DNA of 12,129 nucleotides from Candidatus Uhrbacteria bacterium. Its GTDB lineage: Bacteria; Patescibacteriota; Patescibacteriia; 2-12-FULL-60-25. Shown piece by piece: positions 1 to 5,425 of the stretch; the stretch's first letter is position 1; each line of letters starts with the position of its first letter. Below the pieces are notes generated by a model, which saw only the letters and a program-made list of their open reading frames with translations, ran no database searches and was not told the DNA's origin. The translations under genes and the position numbers were made by a program. The DNA is taken from the NCBI GenBank assembly GCA_014728435.1, contig WJLP01000045.1, positions 1 to 12,129 on the forward strand, given 5' to 3'.

Positions 1-2
1 AT

Positions 3-338
3 CCATATATGGATGGGAACTTGATGATAATTCCAAAGCGACATGCAACTCATATCGATAAATTAAATAAGTTTGAATGGGAGGAGTTTGGTCGAGTATT
101 AACCGCGACTCAGAATTTGCTAACCGAATTGTTTCAGACGAAATCGTTTAACGTTAACTTGCAAATCGGGCCCAATTCAGGATCTTCCATTAAGCATATT
201 CATTGGATGATAATTCCCAGGCCGAAAAAGCAAACGGTTTCCGGTTGGAATGTATTCAATAATTTTTATTTTGTTACTCTTTCGTATAAAGATTTGCTTA
301 AAAAAATTGATAACCATTTTAAAGCCAATAGCAGATAG
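3..338 (+). CDS. HIT-family (histidine triad) protein, 5' end cut by window
   Basis: C-terminal part of a HIT-superfamily nucleotide hydrolase or transferase. The frame is open to the window edge. The opening residues PYMDGNLMIIPKRHATH match the usual 'PY..GHLLVIPKRH' strand, so the real start lies upstream and the ATG at 9 is probably internal. The histidine-triad motif is at 195-221 as HIHWMIIPR. In the family motif H-x-H-x-H the middle histidine is the nucleophile that forms the nucleotidyl intermediate. Here the first two histidines are present and the third is methionine. Known family members cleave nucleoside phosphoramidates or dinucleoside polyphosphates in the cytosol; the substrate here cannot be told. 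The stop codon lies inside a 7-nt repeat run at 328-362, only 24 nt before the next gene, so co-transcription is likely. The family call is fairly sure; activity is uncertain. Confidence 0.8.
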   Translation, partial: PYMDGNLMIIPKRHATHIDKLNKFEWEEFGRVLTATQNLLTELFQTKSFNVNLQIGPNSGSSIKHIHWMIIPRPKKQTVSGWNVFNNFYFVTLSYKDLLKKIDNHFKANSR

Positions 339-362
339 CAGTTGGCGGATAGCTGATAAAGT
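328..362. repeat. 7-nt period repeat run between HIT and DUF1232 genes
   Basis: Five consecutive heptamers read ATAGCAG, ATAGCAG, TTGGCGG, ATAGCTG, ATAAAGT, and the next gene starts exactly after the last. The run overlaps the stop codon of the HIT gene (336-338). GCCAA at 324-328 can also pair with TTGGC at 342-346. No Shine-Dalgarno sequence is present before the ATG at 363. Confidence 0.6.
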
Positions 363-659
363 ATGAAGACTATAAAATTTATTCCTTATTGGAAAAATCT
401 CATTAAATTTTTTCTGGATAAAAACGCGGACTGGAAGCCAAAGTTGGGCGTAGCTCTTGCGGTTTTATATTTGATTTGGCCGGCTGATTTAATTCCGGAT
501 TTAGCGCCCTTGTTGGGCTGGCTGGATGATATAGGGATTACGGCCATGGCGGCGGGATATCTTGCTTATGCGGTGAATCGATACATATCATCGAATATCG
601 AACAGCGAACGACGAACGACGATTATGAAAAACTTGATACCAAATCAGAAGATAAATAG
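363..659 (+). CDS. DUF1232 (YkvA-type) small membrane protein
   Basis: A 98-residue protein with the DUF1232 core: PADLIPDLAPLLGWLDDIGI at about residues 40-59, with a hydrophobic segment before it (about 28-39) and another after it (about 58-72). The family is widespread in bacteria and its molecular role is not established, so no function is proposed. Codons from about residue 77 to the end (SSNIEQRTTNDDYEKL...) are encoded by a 7-nt period repeat (591-625) and by the first 35 bases of the next gene read in another frame. The natural C-terminus therefore seems to have been replaced when the four-helix-bundle segment was inserted. The start is supported by the conserved domain following soon after it; there is no Shine-Dalgarno sequence. 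Overlap with the next gene is 35 bp. Confidence 0.8.
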   Translation: MKTIKFIPYWKNLIKFFLDKNADWKPKLGVALAVLYLIWPADLIPDLAPLLGWLDDIGITAMAAGYLAYAVNRYISSNIEQRTTNDDYEKLDTKSEDK

Positions 660-1041
660 TTTTAAGGATTTGGATGTTTGGAAGCAGGCGTATAATTTAG
701 TTATTGAGGTGTATATAATTACAAAAAAATTTCCCAGGGATGAGCAATTTGGGCTTGTGAGTCAGATGCGTCGTGCTGCTGTATCGGTAACATCAAATAT
801 AGCAGAGGGTTTTGTAAGAAAAAGTTATAAAGATAAGGCGCATTTCTACAATATGTCTAAAGGCTCATTGGCTGAACTTCAGGATCAATTATTAATCTCT
901 AAAGATGTTGGATATATAGATGAGTTGGATTATAATAAAATAGAAACAGATTTAATTCGTGTACAAATGATTTTAAGCAAATTTATCCAAAAAACTGAAT
1001 CATTTATTTAACAAAATCGTAGTTCGTTGTTCGATATTCGA
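591..1041 (+). mobile_element. Candidate IVS-like cassette: inverted repeats around a four-helix-bundle gene
   Basis: The left end (591-610) and the reverse complement of the right end (1022-1041) agree at 19 of 20 positions. Both are written in 7-nt units (TCGAATA, TCGAACA, GCGAACG, ACGAACG on the left; TCGTAGT, TCGTTGT, TCGATAT, TCGAAGT, TCGATTA on the right at 1017-1051). Between them lies a single S23/IVS-type four-helix-bundle gene. Related proteins are encoded inside intervening sequences of 23S rRNA genes in Leptospira and Coxiella, where terminal repeats pair in the RNA. Here the segment sits between protein genes and overlaps the end of DUF1232. No clear target duplication is visible, so mobility is inference. 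Confidence 0.4.
625..1011 (+). CDS. Four-helix-bundle protein, S23/IVS family (TIGR02436 type)
   Basis: A 128-residue, nearly all-helical protein. Family signatures are FKDLDVWKQAYNLVIEVY near residues 13-30, FPRDEQFGLVSQMRRAAVSV at about 37-56, the strongly conserved SNIAEGF at about 57-63, and FYNMSKGSLAELQDQL at about 75-90. The length is usual for the family. Members occur inside 23S rRNA intervening sequences, as stand-alone genes, and as the Avd accessory protein of diversity-generating retroelements. No reverse transcriptase or variable repeat is seen here, so an Avd role is not supported. The gene fills an inverted-repeat-bounded segment (591-1041). Its start lies at the end of the left repeat, without a Shine-Dalgarno sequence, and overlaps DUF1232. 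Family assignment is secure; function is unknown. Confidence 0.88.
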   Translation: MKNLIPNQKINSFKDLDVWKQAYNLVIEVYIITKKFPRDEQFGLVSQMRRAAVSVTSNIAEGFVRKSYKDKAHFYNMSKGSLAELQDQLLISKDVGYIDELDYNKIETDLIRVQMILSKFIQKTESFI

Positions 1042-1057
1042 AGTTCGATTATAAAGT

Positions 1058-1852
1058 ATGAATGAAGTGTTAATTGCAATAATCCTGGGAGTTGTAGAAG
1101 GAGTTACGGAGTTTTTGCCGATCAGCTCAACAGGGCATTTGATTTTGTTTAATGAGTGGTTTGCGTTTGGTGAAGCTTTTACAAAACTTTTCGACATTGT
1201 GATTCAATCGGGTGCGATACTTGCCGTCATAGTTATATTTTGGAAAGATTTGTGGCCGCAAAAGTGGAGCTTTAAATCTCTTGAAGAGCAGTGGGGTAGG
1301 ATTTTGGCGGCTTTTGCAGTGACGGCGGTGTTGGGGGTTTTGTTTGGCGATTTTATTGAGGAGCATTTGTTTAATCCGTGGGTGGTTGCAATTGCTCTTA
1401 TCGCATATGGGGTTGTTTTTTATATTGTTGAAAGAAAGGGAACACGGAACTCGGAATCGGGAACTGGGGATTTGTCGTACAGCCATGCGATGCTCATCGG
1501 GCTAGCGCAGGCGCTCGCGATGGTGCCGGGGACTTCGCGGTCGGGTGCTACGATTATCGCATTGTTGCTTTTGGGTTATACTCGAGTTTTTGCTGTTAAG
1601 TTTTCGTTTTTGTTGGCCGTACCGACTTTACTCGCGGCTTCGGTTTATTCGTTAGCCAAATATGATAATGGGATTTCCACCGGCGATTTTTGGTTGTTGG
1701 CTGTGGGTTTTGCGGTTTCGTTTGTTGTGGCGTACGCGGTCAGCAAGTGGTTTTTGCGCTTTGTTCAAACAAAGACATTTATTCCTTTTGCCTATTATCG
1801 GATTATTTTGGGGGTTATAGTTTTGGCTTATTTTACGGTAAAATTGTTATAA
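1058..1852 (+). CDS. uppP: Undecaprenyl-diphosphatase (BacA/UppP)
   Basis: Integral membrane enzyme that dephosphorylates undecaprenyl diphosphate to the monophosphate, recycling the lipid carrier for peptidoglycan and other envelope polymers; high dosage gives bacitracin resistance in known bacteria. The 264-residue length is normal. Both diagnostic motifs are present: EGVTEFLPISSTGHLI with E14, E18, S23 and H27, and PGTSRSGAT at about 157-165 with the catalytic arginine R161. Several hydrophobic helices follow the usual pattern. The start is fixed by the family N-terminus (MNEVLIAIILGVVEG); no Shine-Dalgarno sequence precedes it. The loop before the second motif (about residues 127-138, KGTRNSESGTGD) is encoded by a 7-nt period repeat. 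The gene sits directly after the four-helix-bundle segment and probably shares a transcript with the upstream genes. Confidence 0.96.
   Translation: MNEVLIAIILGVVEGVTEFLPISSTGHLILFNEWFAFGEAFTKLFDIVIQSGAILAVIVIFWKDLWPQKWSFKSLEEQWGRILAAFAVTAVLGVLFGDFIEEHLFNPWVVAIALIAYGVVFYIVERKGTRNSESGTGDLSYSHAMLIGLAQALAMVPGTSRSGATIIALLLLGYTRVFAVKFSFLLAVPTLLAASVYSLAKYDNGISTGDFWLLAVGFAVSFVVAYAVSKWFLRFVQTKTFIPFAYYRIILGVIVLAYFTVKLL
1439..1466. repeat. 7-nt period repeat inside the uppP coding sequence
   Basis: Four heptamers read GGAACAC, GGAACTC, GGAATCG, GGAACTG, followed by GGGATTT. They encode a short polar loop between two UppP membrane segments without breaking the frame. The style matches the intergenic runs elsewhere in the window. 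Confidence 0.55.
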
Positions 1853-1887
1853 GCGAGAGTTTATCTGTACAGAGGTGTCATGCCGTC

Positions 1888-1923
1888 TTGACAGAGGGCG
1901 TTTTTTATTGCAGAGTGTAATAT
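1888..1923 (+). promoter_or_regulatory. Weak promoter candidate for the secreted orphan gene
   Basis: A perfect TTGACA at 1888-1893 lies upstream of the 1996 gene. A spacer of 17 places CAGAGT (3 of 6 matches) as the -10 box, and better boxes (TGTAAT at 1916, TAATAT at 1918) are at spacings of 22-24, which is too long. A start near 1925-1930 would fit the leader that follows, but the evidence is weak. Confidence 0.3.
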
Positions 1924-1995
1924 CTGCGATCTCCTCGCAGTCTCTCCCGAACCTCGACAAACAACGACAACCAACGAACTCAAACCGGAGGAAAC
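1924..1995 (+). promoter_or_regulatory. Leader with hairpin, C/A-rich stretch and strong ribosome binding site
   Basis: A perfect hairpin, CTGCGA (1924-1929) with TCGCAG (1935-1940), is followed by a G-poor stretch in loose 10-nt units (CGACAAACAA, CGACAACCAA, CGAACTCAAA). A consensus Shine-Dalgarno GGAGG then sits at 1987-1991, 4 nt before the ATG at 1996. TCCTC at 1932-1936 could pair with GAGGA at 1988-1992. An open leader plus a consensus site suggests efficient translation, possibly tuned by the hairpin; this is inference. Confidence 0.5.
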
Positions 1996-3672
1996 ATGAG
2001 TAAGGTTTTGCGTTTGAGCCTTTCGTTTTTGTGCATGCTATTGATTTTTTTCGTGGCCAAGAGCGCTCAGGCGGACCAAGCTCCGCAAAGAGTCGCTCAA
2101 GGTGGTACGATTGATACCAGTATTGGAACTCGCGACAAATGCGCTTTTCGGCAGTATGTGGTTTGCGTCAATGACGCGTACCATCGCCTGCGCAATCATG
2201 GCGATATGAAGCGCTATGACAAAGAGCGCCAAAAGTGCGACGCGGAAATTTATCGAGTAATAGCCGTTGTTCGTGCTTGGCAAAAATCGTGCGAAGGCAA
2301 GCGGTACACATTGCGGTGCCACCATCCGCCCACTGACAAGGCCGTAAAGGCAACCAGAGCCGAGTTTCTTGGTTGCGTGAATACGGTGAATCAACCCCAT
2401 GAGGGGCGGATCGCGCGGATGGACGCAGCGTTTGCTGAGCGGCGCCGGCTCGCGGAAGCAAAGCTGCGACAAACGGAGCGCGACAAGAACCTGGCCGAGG
2501 CCAGACAACGTTTCGAGAATTATATCTATCATTTGGAGCCGGTGCGCGCGGAAGACGTGAAGAAGGCGGAACCGGTTGCCAAGGCGGAAGCCGCGGAAGA
2601 TGATGGTACGAGTGCGTACGAAGCGGCTGATGAGCTGGATGCGCATGACGCGACCAAGCCGCCCGTAAAGAAAACAGCTCGCGGTGGACCCGTGGTTCAC
2701 GCGAGCACGACGGGGCGGCCCAAGCCCAGCGAGCCTTACGTGCATGGCAAGTCGGACATCGACGCCGAGCGCTATAGGCAGTGGCGCTTGCGTTACCCGG
2801 AAGTCGCGGGCAAGAGCTACAATAAGCCGGCGTACAAGTCGAGCTCGGCCGGCAAGTCCAATGCGCGCATTAACTGCGTCCCGGAGCATGTAAGCATCGC
2901 CAAAGTTTATGACAATGGTGACGCGGAATTGTTCATTGGCAAGGGCGCGGATATTTACGCGCTACAGCGTTGCATGCCCAACCACGATTGGGATGCCGAA
3001 CGTACCATCAAGGCCAACATCGCGGCCGCGACTATTCCTTATTACATGGAATTTGCGAACAAGCCGATGAATCGTAACAAGCTCCACTTCAACCAGGATC
3101 GTTGGCGCTTGAAGCGCGCGGACTGGAAGAAGCCGGGCGGGCAATTCTTTGCCGATTGGCTCAAGAAGCATGAAGGCAAAGAGATTGGTTTCGCTCTCCA
3201 GGGAGGGCAGAGGCTGAAGCTTTTGGCCAAGTCCGGAGACGAGTCGACAGACAGCAAGCCGGTGGAAGCCGTGAAGCATGGCAAGACCGGTTATTACCGG
3301 CCGAGTGACAGTAAAAGTCAGCTCGGCAAGTACGCGAAAGCGTCGCAGGGAGTGGCGCATCACTCCATCGCGCGGTGCGCCTCGGCTCACGAGCCTTGCG
3401 CTCGGCGAGTACGGGCTGGAAACAAGTTCGCGCGCGCGGTTCCTTCGAGTTTGAGTGAAAACGAGATTCGGCCTACCGGAAGGGCTTGCGGAAATTCCGG
3501 CGCCTCGACGTACAGAGGTTGCATCTATGAAATTAAGCCCGCCGGCAGGGCAGATAGAGCCGGAAAGAGATCAAATAAAATTTCGCACCTTGAATCGGAC
3601 AATGTTCCCCGCGACATGCCGCAGACGAATTTGTGGCACCGCGGACGCCATGGGCCGTATGCCTTTGGCTAG
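1996..3672 (+). CDS. Secreted cysteine-rich orphan protein, GC-rich gene
   Basis: A 558-residue protein that I do not recognise. A signal peptide is clear: positive start, hydrophobic residues about 7-20, probable cleavage after AQA (residue 26). The mature N-terminus has six cysteines (49, 57, 81, 99, 108, 127), enough for three disulfides. A charged helical, coiled-coil-like part follows (about 140-200), then an Ala/Glu/Lys-rich low-complexity linker (about 190-290). A second domain runs from about 293 to 410, starting near INCVPEHVSIAKVYDNG and ending near GKEIGFALQGG. The tail from about 465 is rich in Arg, Cys and Gly. The start is set by GGAGG 4 nt upstream. The gene is visibly richer in GC and uses AAG and CGC far more than its neighbours; AGA and AGG codons appear mainly in the tail, so the last 80 or so residues could be a shifted frame. 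A terminator lies 24 nt after the stop. Confidence 0.8.
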   Translation: MSKVLRLSLSFLCMLLIFFVAKSAQADQAPQRVAQGGTIDTSIGTRDKCAFRQYVVCVNDAYHRLRNHGDMKRYDKERQKCDAEIYRVIAVVRAWQKSCEGKRYTLRCHHPPTDKAVKATRAEFLGCVNTVNQPHEGRIARMDAAFAERRRLAEAKLRQTERDKNLAEARQRFENYIYHLEPVRAEDVKKAEPVAKAEAAEDDGTSAYEAADELDAHDATKPPVKKTARGGPVVHASTTGRPKPSEPYVHGKSDIDAERYRQWRLRYPEVAGKSYNKPAYKSSSAGKSNARINCVPEHVSIAKVYDNGDAELFIGKGADIYALQRCMPNHDWDAERTIKANIAAATIPYYMEFANKPMNRNKLHFNQDRWRLKRADWKKPGGQFFADWLKKHEGKEIGFALQGGQRLKLLAKSGDESTDSKPVEAVKHGKTGYYRPSDSKSQLGKYAKASQGVAHHSIARCASAHEPCARRVRAGNKFARAVPSSLSENEIRPTGRACGNSGASTYRGCIYEIKPAGRADRAGKRSNKISHLESDNVPRDMPQTNLWHRGRHGPYAFG

Positions 3673-3695
3673 TGATTCATACCGCTATCTACTCG

Positions 3696-3722
3696 CCATC
3701 GATGAAAGTCGGTGGTTTTTTT
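3696..3722 (+). terminator. Intrinsic terminator of the secreted orphan gene
   Basis: Stem CCATCGA (3696-3702) with TCGGTGG (3709-3715), one G-U pair, 6-nt loop, followed by seven T. It ends the + strand transcript of the 1996 gene and stands back to back with the minus-strand terminator at 3728-3749. Confidence 0.85.
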
Positions 3723-3727
3723 GTAAC

Positions 3728-3749
3728 AAAAAAACGCCCGATCGGGCAT
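3728..3749 (-). terminator. Intrinsic terminator of the 77-residue orphan gene
   Basis: On the minus strand, ATGCCC-GATC-GGGCGT forms a 6-bp stem (one G-U pair) directly followed by seven T. It lies 12 nt after the stop codon of the gene at 3762-3995. Confidence 0.8.
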
Positions 3750-3761
3750 GAGTGGAAAGGA

Positions 3762-3995
3762 CTATTGTTTTTTTTGCAATTTTTGGGCTAATTCGCCGGT
3801 GAGCTTCCAGGCTTCGGCGGCTGTGATTTCCTCGTTCAGGCGGCGTTTTTTGATTTCCTGATACTCGGGAGTGCTCATAAGCCGTTCCAGCATATTGCCA
3901 AATTCGCTTAAAAGGTGCTCGTAGGGAGGGCTGACATGTCCGCTTACAGGAACAAAACCCAGTTTAGCGGCGGTTTTGCCGACTTTGTTTTGCAT
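3762..3995 (-). CDS. Small orphan protein, 77 residues
   Basis: Unrecognised, soluble and charged. It starts MQNKVGKTAAKLGFVPVSG and continues into a predicted helical part (about residues 25-77) with acidic and basic residues alternating; there is no signal peptide, membrane helix or cysteine pair. A frame open to TTG at 4058 would give 98 residues. The ATG at 3995 is preferred because GGGAG lies 6 nt before it and because a consensus promoter (4030-4058) would start transcription downstream of that TTG, leaving a leader of roughly 30 nt. The gene has its own promoter just past the stop of the 386-residue gene and its own terminator, so it can be expressed independently. Function is unknown. 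Confidence 0.7.
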   Translation of the reverse strand: MQNKVGKTAAKLGFVPVSGHVSPPYEHLLSEFGNMLERLMSTPEYQEIKKRRLNEEITAAEAWKLTGELAQKLQKKQ

Positions 3996-4029
3996 TTTTG
4001 TCTCCCTTGCAAGGGTAAAAGGATTTTTC

Positions 4030-4058
4030 ATATTAAAGTAATGATTGAAAAAAGTCAA
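4030..4058 (-). promoter_or_regulatory. Sigma70-type promoter for the 77-residue orphan gene
   Basis: On the minus strand, TTGACT (4058-4053), a 17-nt spacer and TAATAT (4035-4030). This is close to consensus in both boxes with ideal spacing. It begins only 9 bp after the stop codon of the upstream gene. Confidence 0.8.
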
Positions 4059-4066
4059 GCCTCTTA

Positions 4067-5227
4067 TTAAGCGGCGGTTGGCTTAAGACTTTTTACAATA
4101 TTAGGAGCGCTATGGTCGATAATCGAAACAAAGTTTGCGTTTTGAGTTATGAATTGCGGATCCAGCTTATGCCTCGAGTAGAGCTCGCCCCAGGCTTCGG
4201 CGGGTGGGAGATATCCTAAGCACCATTCACGCAATTTTTGCGCCAGCGCTTTTTGTTCCGCCGATATTTCATCCGCTAAGCTATTTTCAACAAAAACTTC
4301 CAAAAAGCGGCTAGTTTGTTTTTGATGAAATAGTTGCCAAAAATCCACTAAAGAAATTTCAGCCACATTATTTTGAAGATATTCTTTTAGCGGCGACTCG
4401 CTTATTTCTTGCGGTGGATTGGTAAGTAATTCGAGAAACAGGCTTTCATACCTTGTTTGAAGGGCTGCGATTTTTTCCATATCCGACTCAATATTGCCAA
4501 AAGATTCAAAGAAGCAGATCATCTCTTTTTCTTGCCGTGATAACTCCGCTTGGCTTAATTCGTAAGATGCGGCGTAATGGCTCGATGCAAGATTATCTAT
4601 GAATTCTTGGTGTTTGGCTTGGATTTCTCGGCCTTCTTTACCGGTTACCGGAACATTACCGCCTTTAACTTGATGAAGCTGGATTTGCGAAGGGCCGGAC
4701 TCGTCGTAGACGATCGCGGCCAGATCTATCGCAGCTTCAGCGTCTAAAATATTATTCGTACCTAAAAAAAGTTCAGTACCGGGTTTGATCTTGCCGGCGC
4801 GTTTGTCGGCTAAAAATTTAGCTTCAATTTTGCGTAGTGTTTGGATAACGGCTTCTATTCCACTTAAGAGCTTTCGTTTTTCGATAGCGAATTGGCTTTT
4901 TAGTTCCGTGCGGCGGCATTGCATTTGGGCTTCAGCGCTGATTTTTTGTAAAAGCGGGTCTAATCCGGATAGTGGTTTGCGCAACATGTAACGGATAATG
5001 CGGTTTTGAAATTCTGTTTCCAGGCAACGCGATTTGCCTTTGCGGTTGGTTTCTAAGATTTCACGAAAAATTTGCACGGATCGACCATAGTCAAATACTT
5101 CATGCCGGGATACTTCGGCTGATTCCAGTTCCACTTTAGTAACCTTGTCGGGCTTGTTTTTAACCGGCTCTCTCTGCAAAAAAACATTCGGAGGGGATAA
5201 AGGTATCATTTCGGGCATGGCGGACAT
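4067..5227 (-). CDS. Orphan cytosolic protein with possible PD-(D/E)XK-like motif
   Basis: A 386-residue protein, not recognised as a whole, with no signal peptide or membrane helix. The N-terminal part (about 40-145) is helical and basic. At about 153-190 the sequence LFLGTNNILDAEAAID leads into LAAIVYD and then IQLHQVKGG. This has the layout of a nuclease-fold core: acidic E164 and D168, a beta strand, and Q186-V-K188 in place of the usual E-x-K. The Q-x-K variant is known in Mrr-like enzymes. The rest (about 200-386) is helical with acidic patches. The start at 5227 has no Shine-Dalgarno sequence, but a TATAAT box lies 5 nt upstream; ATG codons at residues 4 and 7 are alternatives. The nuclease idea rests on one motif and could be wrong. 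Confidence 0.75.
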   Translation of the reverse strand: MSAMPEMIPLSPPNVFLQREPVKNKPDKVTKVELESAEVSRHEVFDYGRSVQIFREILETNRKGKSRCLETEFQNRIIRYMLRKPLSGLDPLLQKISAEAQMQCRRTELKSQFAIEKRKLLSGIEAVIQTLRKIEAKFLADKRAGKIKPGTELFLGTNNILDAEAAIDLAAIVYDESGPSQIQLHQVKGGNVPVTGKEGREIQAKHQEFIDNLASSHYAASYELSQAELSRQEKEMICFFESFGNIESDMEKIAALQTRYESLFLELLTNPPQEISESPLKEYLQNNVAEISLVDFWQLFHQKQTSRFLEVFVENSLADEISAEQKALAQKLREWCLGYLPPAEAWGELYSRHKLDPQFITQNANFVSIIDHSAPNIVKSLKPTAA

Positions 5228-5232
5228 ATGAA

Positions 5233-5246
5233 ATTATATTATCATA
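5233..5246 (-). promoter_or_regulatory. -10 box placing transcription start at the start codon
   Basis: On the minus strand, overlapping TAATAT and TATAAT boxes end 8 and 5 nt before the ATG at 5227. TG one base ahead of TAATAT makes an extended -10. No good -35 is seen (TCTTTC at 17-nt spacing). Transcripts from here would have almost no leader. Confidence 0.5.
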
Positions 5247-5260
5247 AAGAGTATGGAAAG

Positions 5261-5350
5261 AGGAACAGTGCCAAAGTCTAAAGTTTAAAGTCGCAAGAGT
5301 GATTTTTGTAACTTAGATATTTTAGTTACTCTTGTCACTTGTTCCTTGCT
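5261..5350. repeat. Imperfect inverted repeat with 7-nt units between divergent genes
   Basis: The left side carries AAAGTCT, AAAGTTT, AAAGTCG, CAAGAGT (5273-5300); the right side carries ACTCTTG, TCACTTG, TTCCTTG (5328-5348). CAAGAGT (5294-5300) pairs perfectly with ACTCTTG (5328-5334), and AGGAACA-GTG at 5261-5270 is complementary to the right end with one bulge. It lies between the starts of the minus-strand 386-residue gene and the sigma factor gene. The remaining gap to 5391 shows nothing further. Confidence 0.5.
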
Positions 5351-5391
5351 AGTTTTTTAGGCTTTGATTAGCTAAATGTGGCTTGAAAGTC

Positions 5392-5419
5392 TTGTGGTAT
5401 CCTTGGCGTAGTATATGAT
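5392..5419 (+). promoter_or_regulatory. Promoter of the sigma factor gene, leaderless arrangement
   Basis: TTGTGG (5392-5397), a 16-nt spacer and TATGAT (5414-5419), with exactly 6 nt to the ATG at 5426. The predicted +1 is the A of the start codon, and no Shine-Dalgarno sequence is present. Confidence 0.55.
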
Positions 5420-5425
5420 ACGGCT

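Noticed and set aside
625..1011. Avd accessory gene of a diversity-generating retroelement
   Set aside because: No reverse transcriptase, template repeat or variable repeat is present nearby; the protein also fits the plain S23/IVS family.
591..1051. CRISPR array from the repeated short words
   Set aside because: Units are 7 nt, contiguous and degenerate, with no spacers and no cas genes.
1000..1197. Minus-strand open frame over the repeat right arm and uppP start
   Set aside because: Its end is translated repeat sequence and the rest is antisense to the conserved UppP N-terminus.
1127..1486. Open frame antisense to uppP
   Set aside because: UppP motifs on the plus strand are certain; the antisense product is low-complexity and has no initiation signals.
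1876..1910. TGTCA/TGACA hairpin followed by a T run, as uppP terminator
   Set aside because: The stem is only 5 bp and is separated from the T run by seven unpaired bases, so it does not fit an intrinsic terminator.
2038..2889. Long open frame antisense to the secreted orphan gene
   Set aside because: It is a shadow of a GC-rich gene in which the reverse frame lacks stops; no start signal, no family motif, and the plus strand has signal peptide, SD and terminator.
3455..3751. GTG-started + strand frame at the end of the secreted orphan gene
   Set aside because: No ribosome binding site, an in-frame stop directly before it, and it runs through two terminators. Kept only as a possible frameshift signal.
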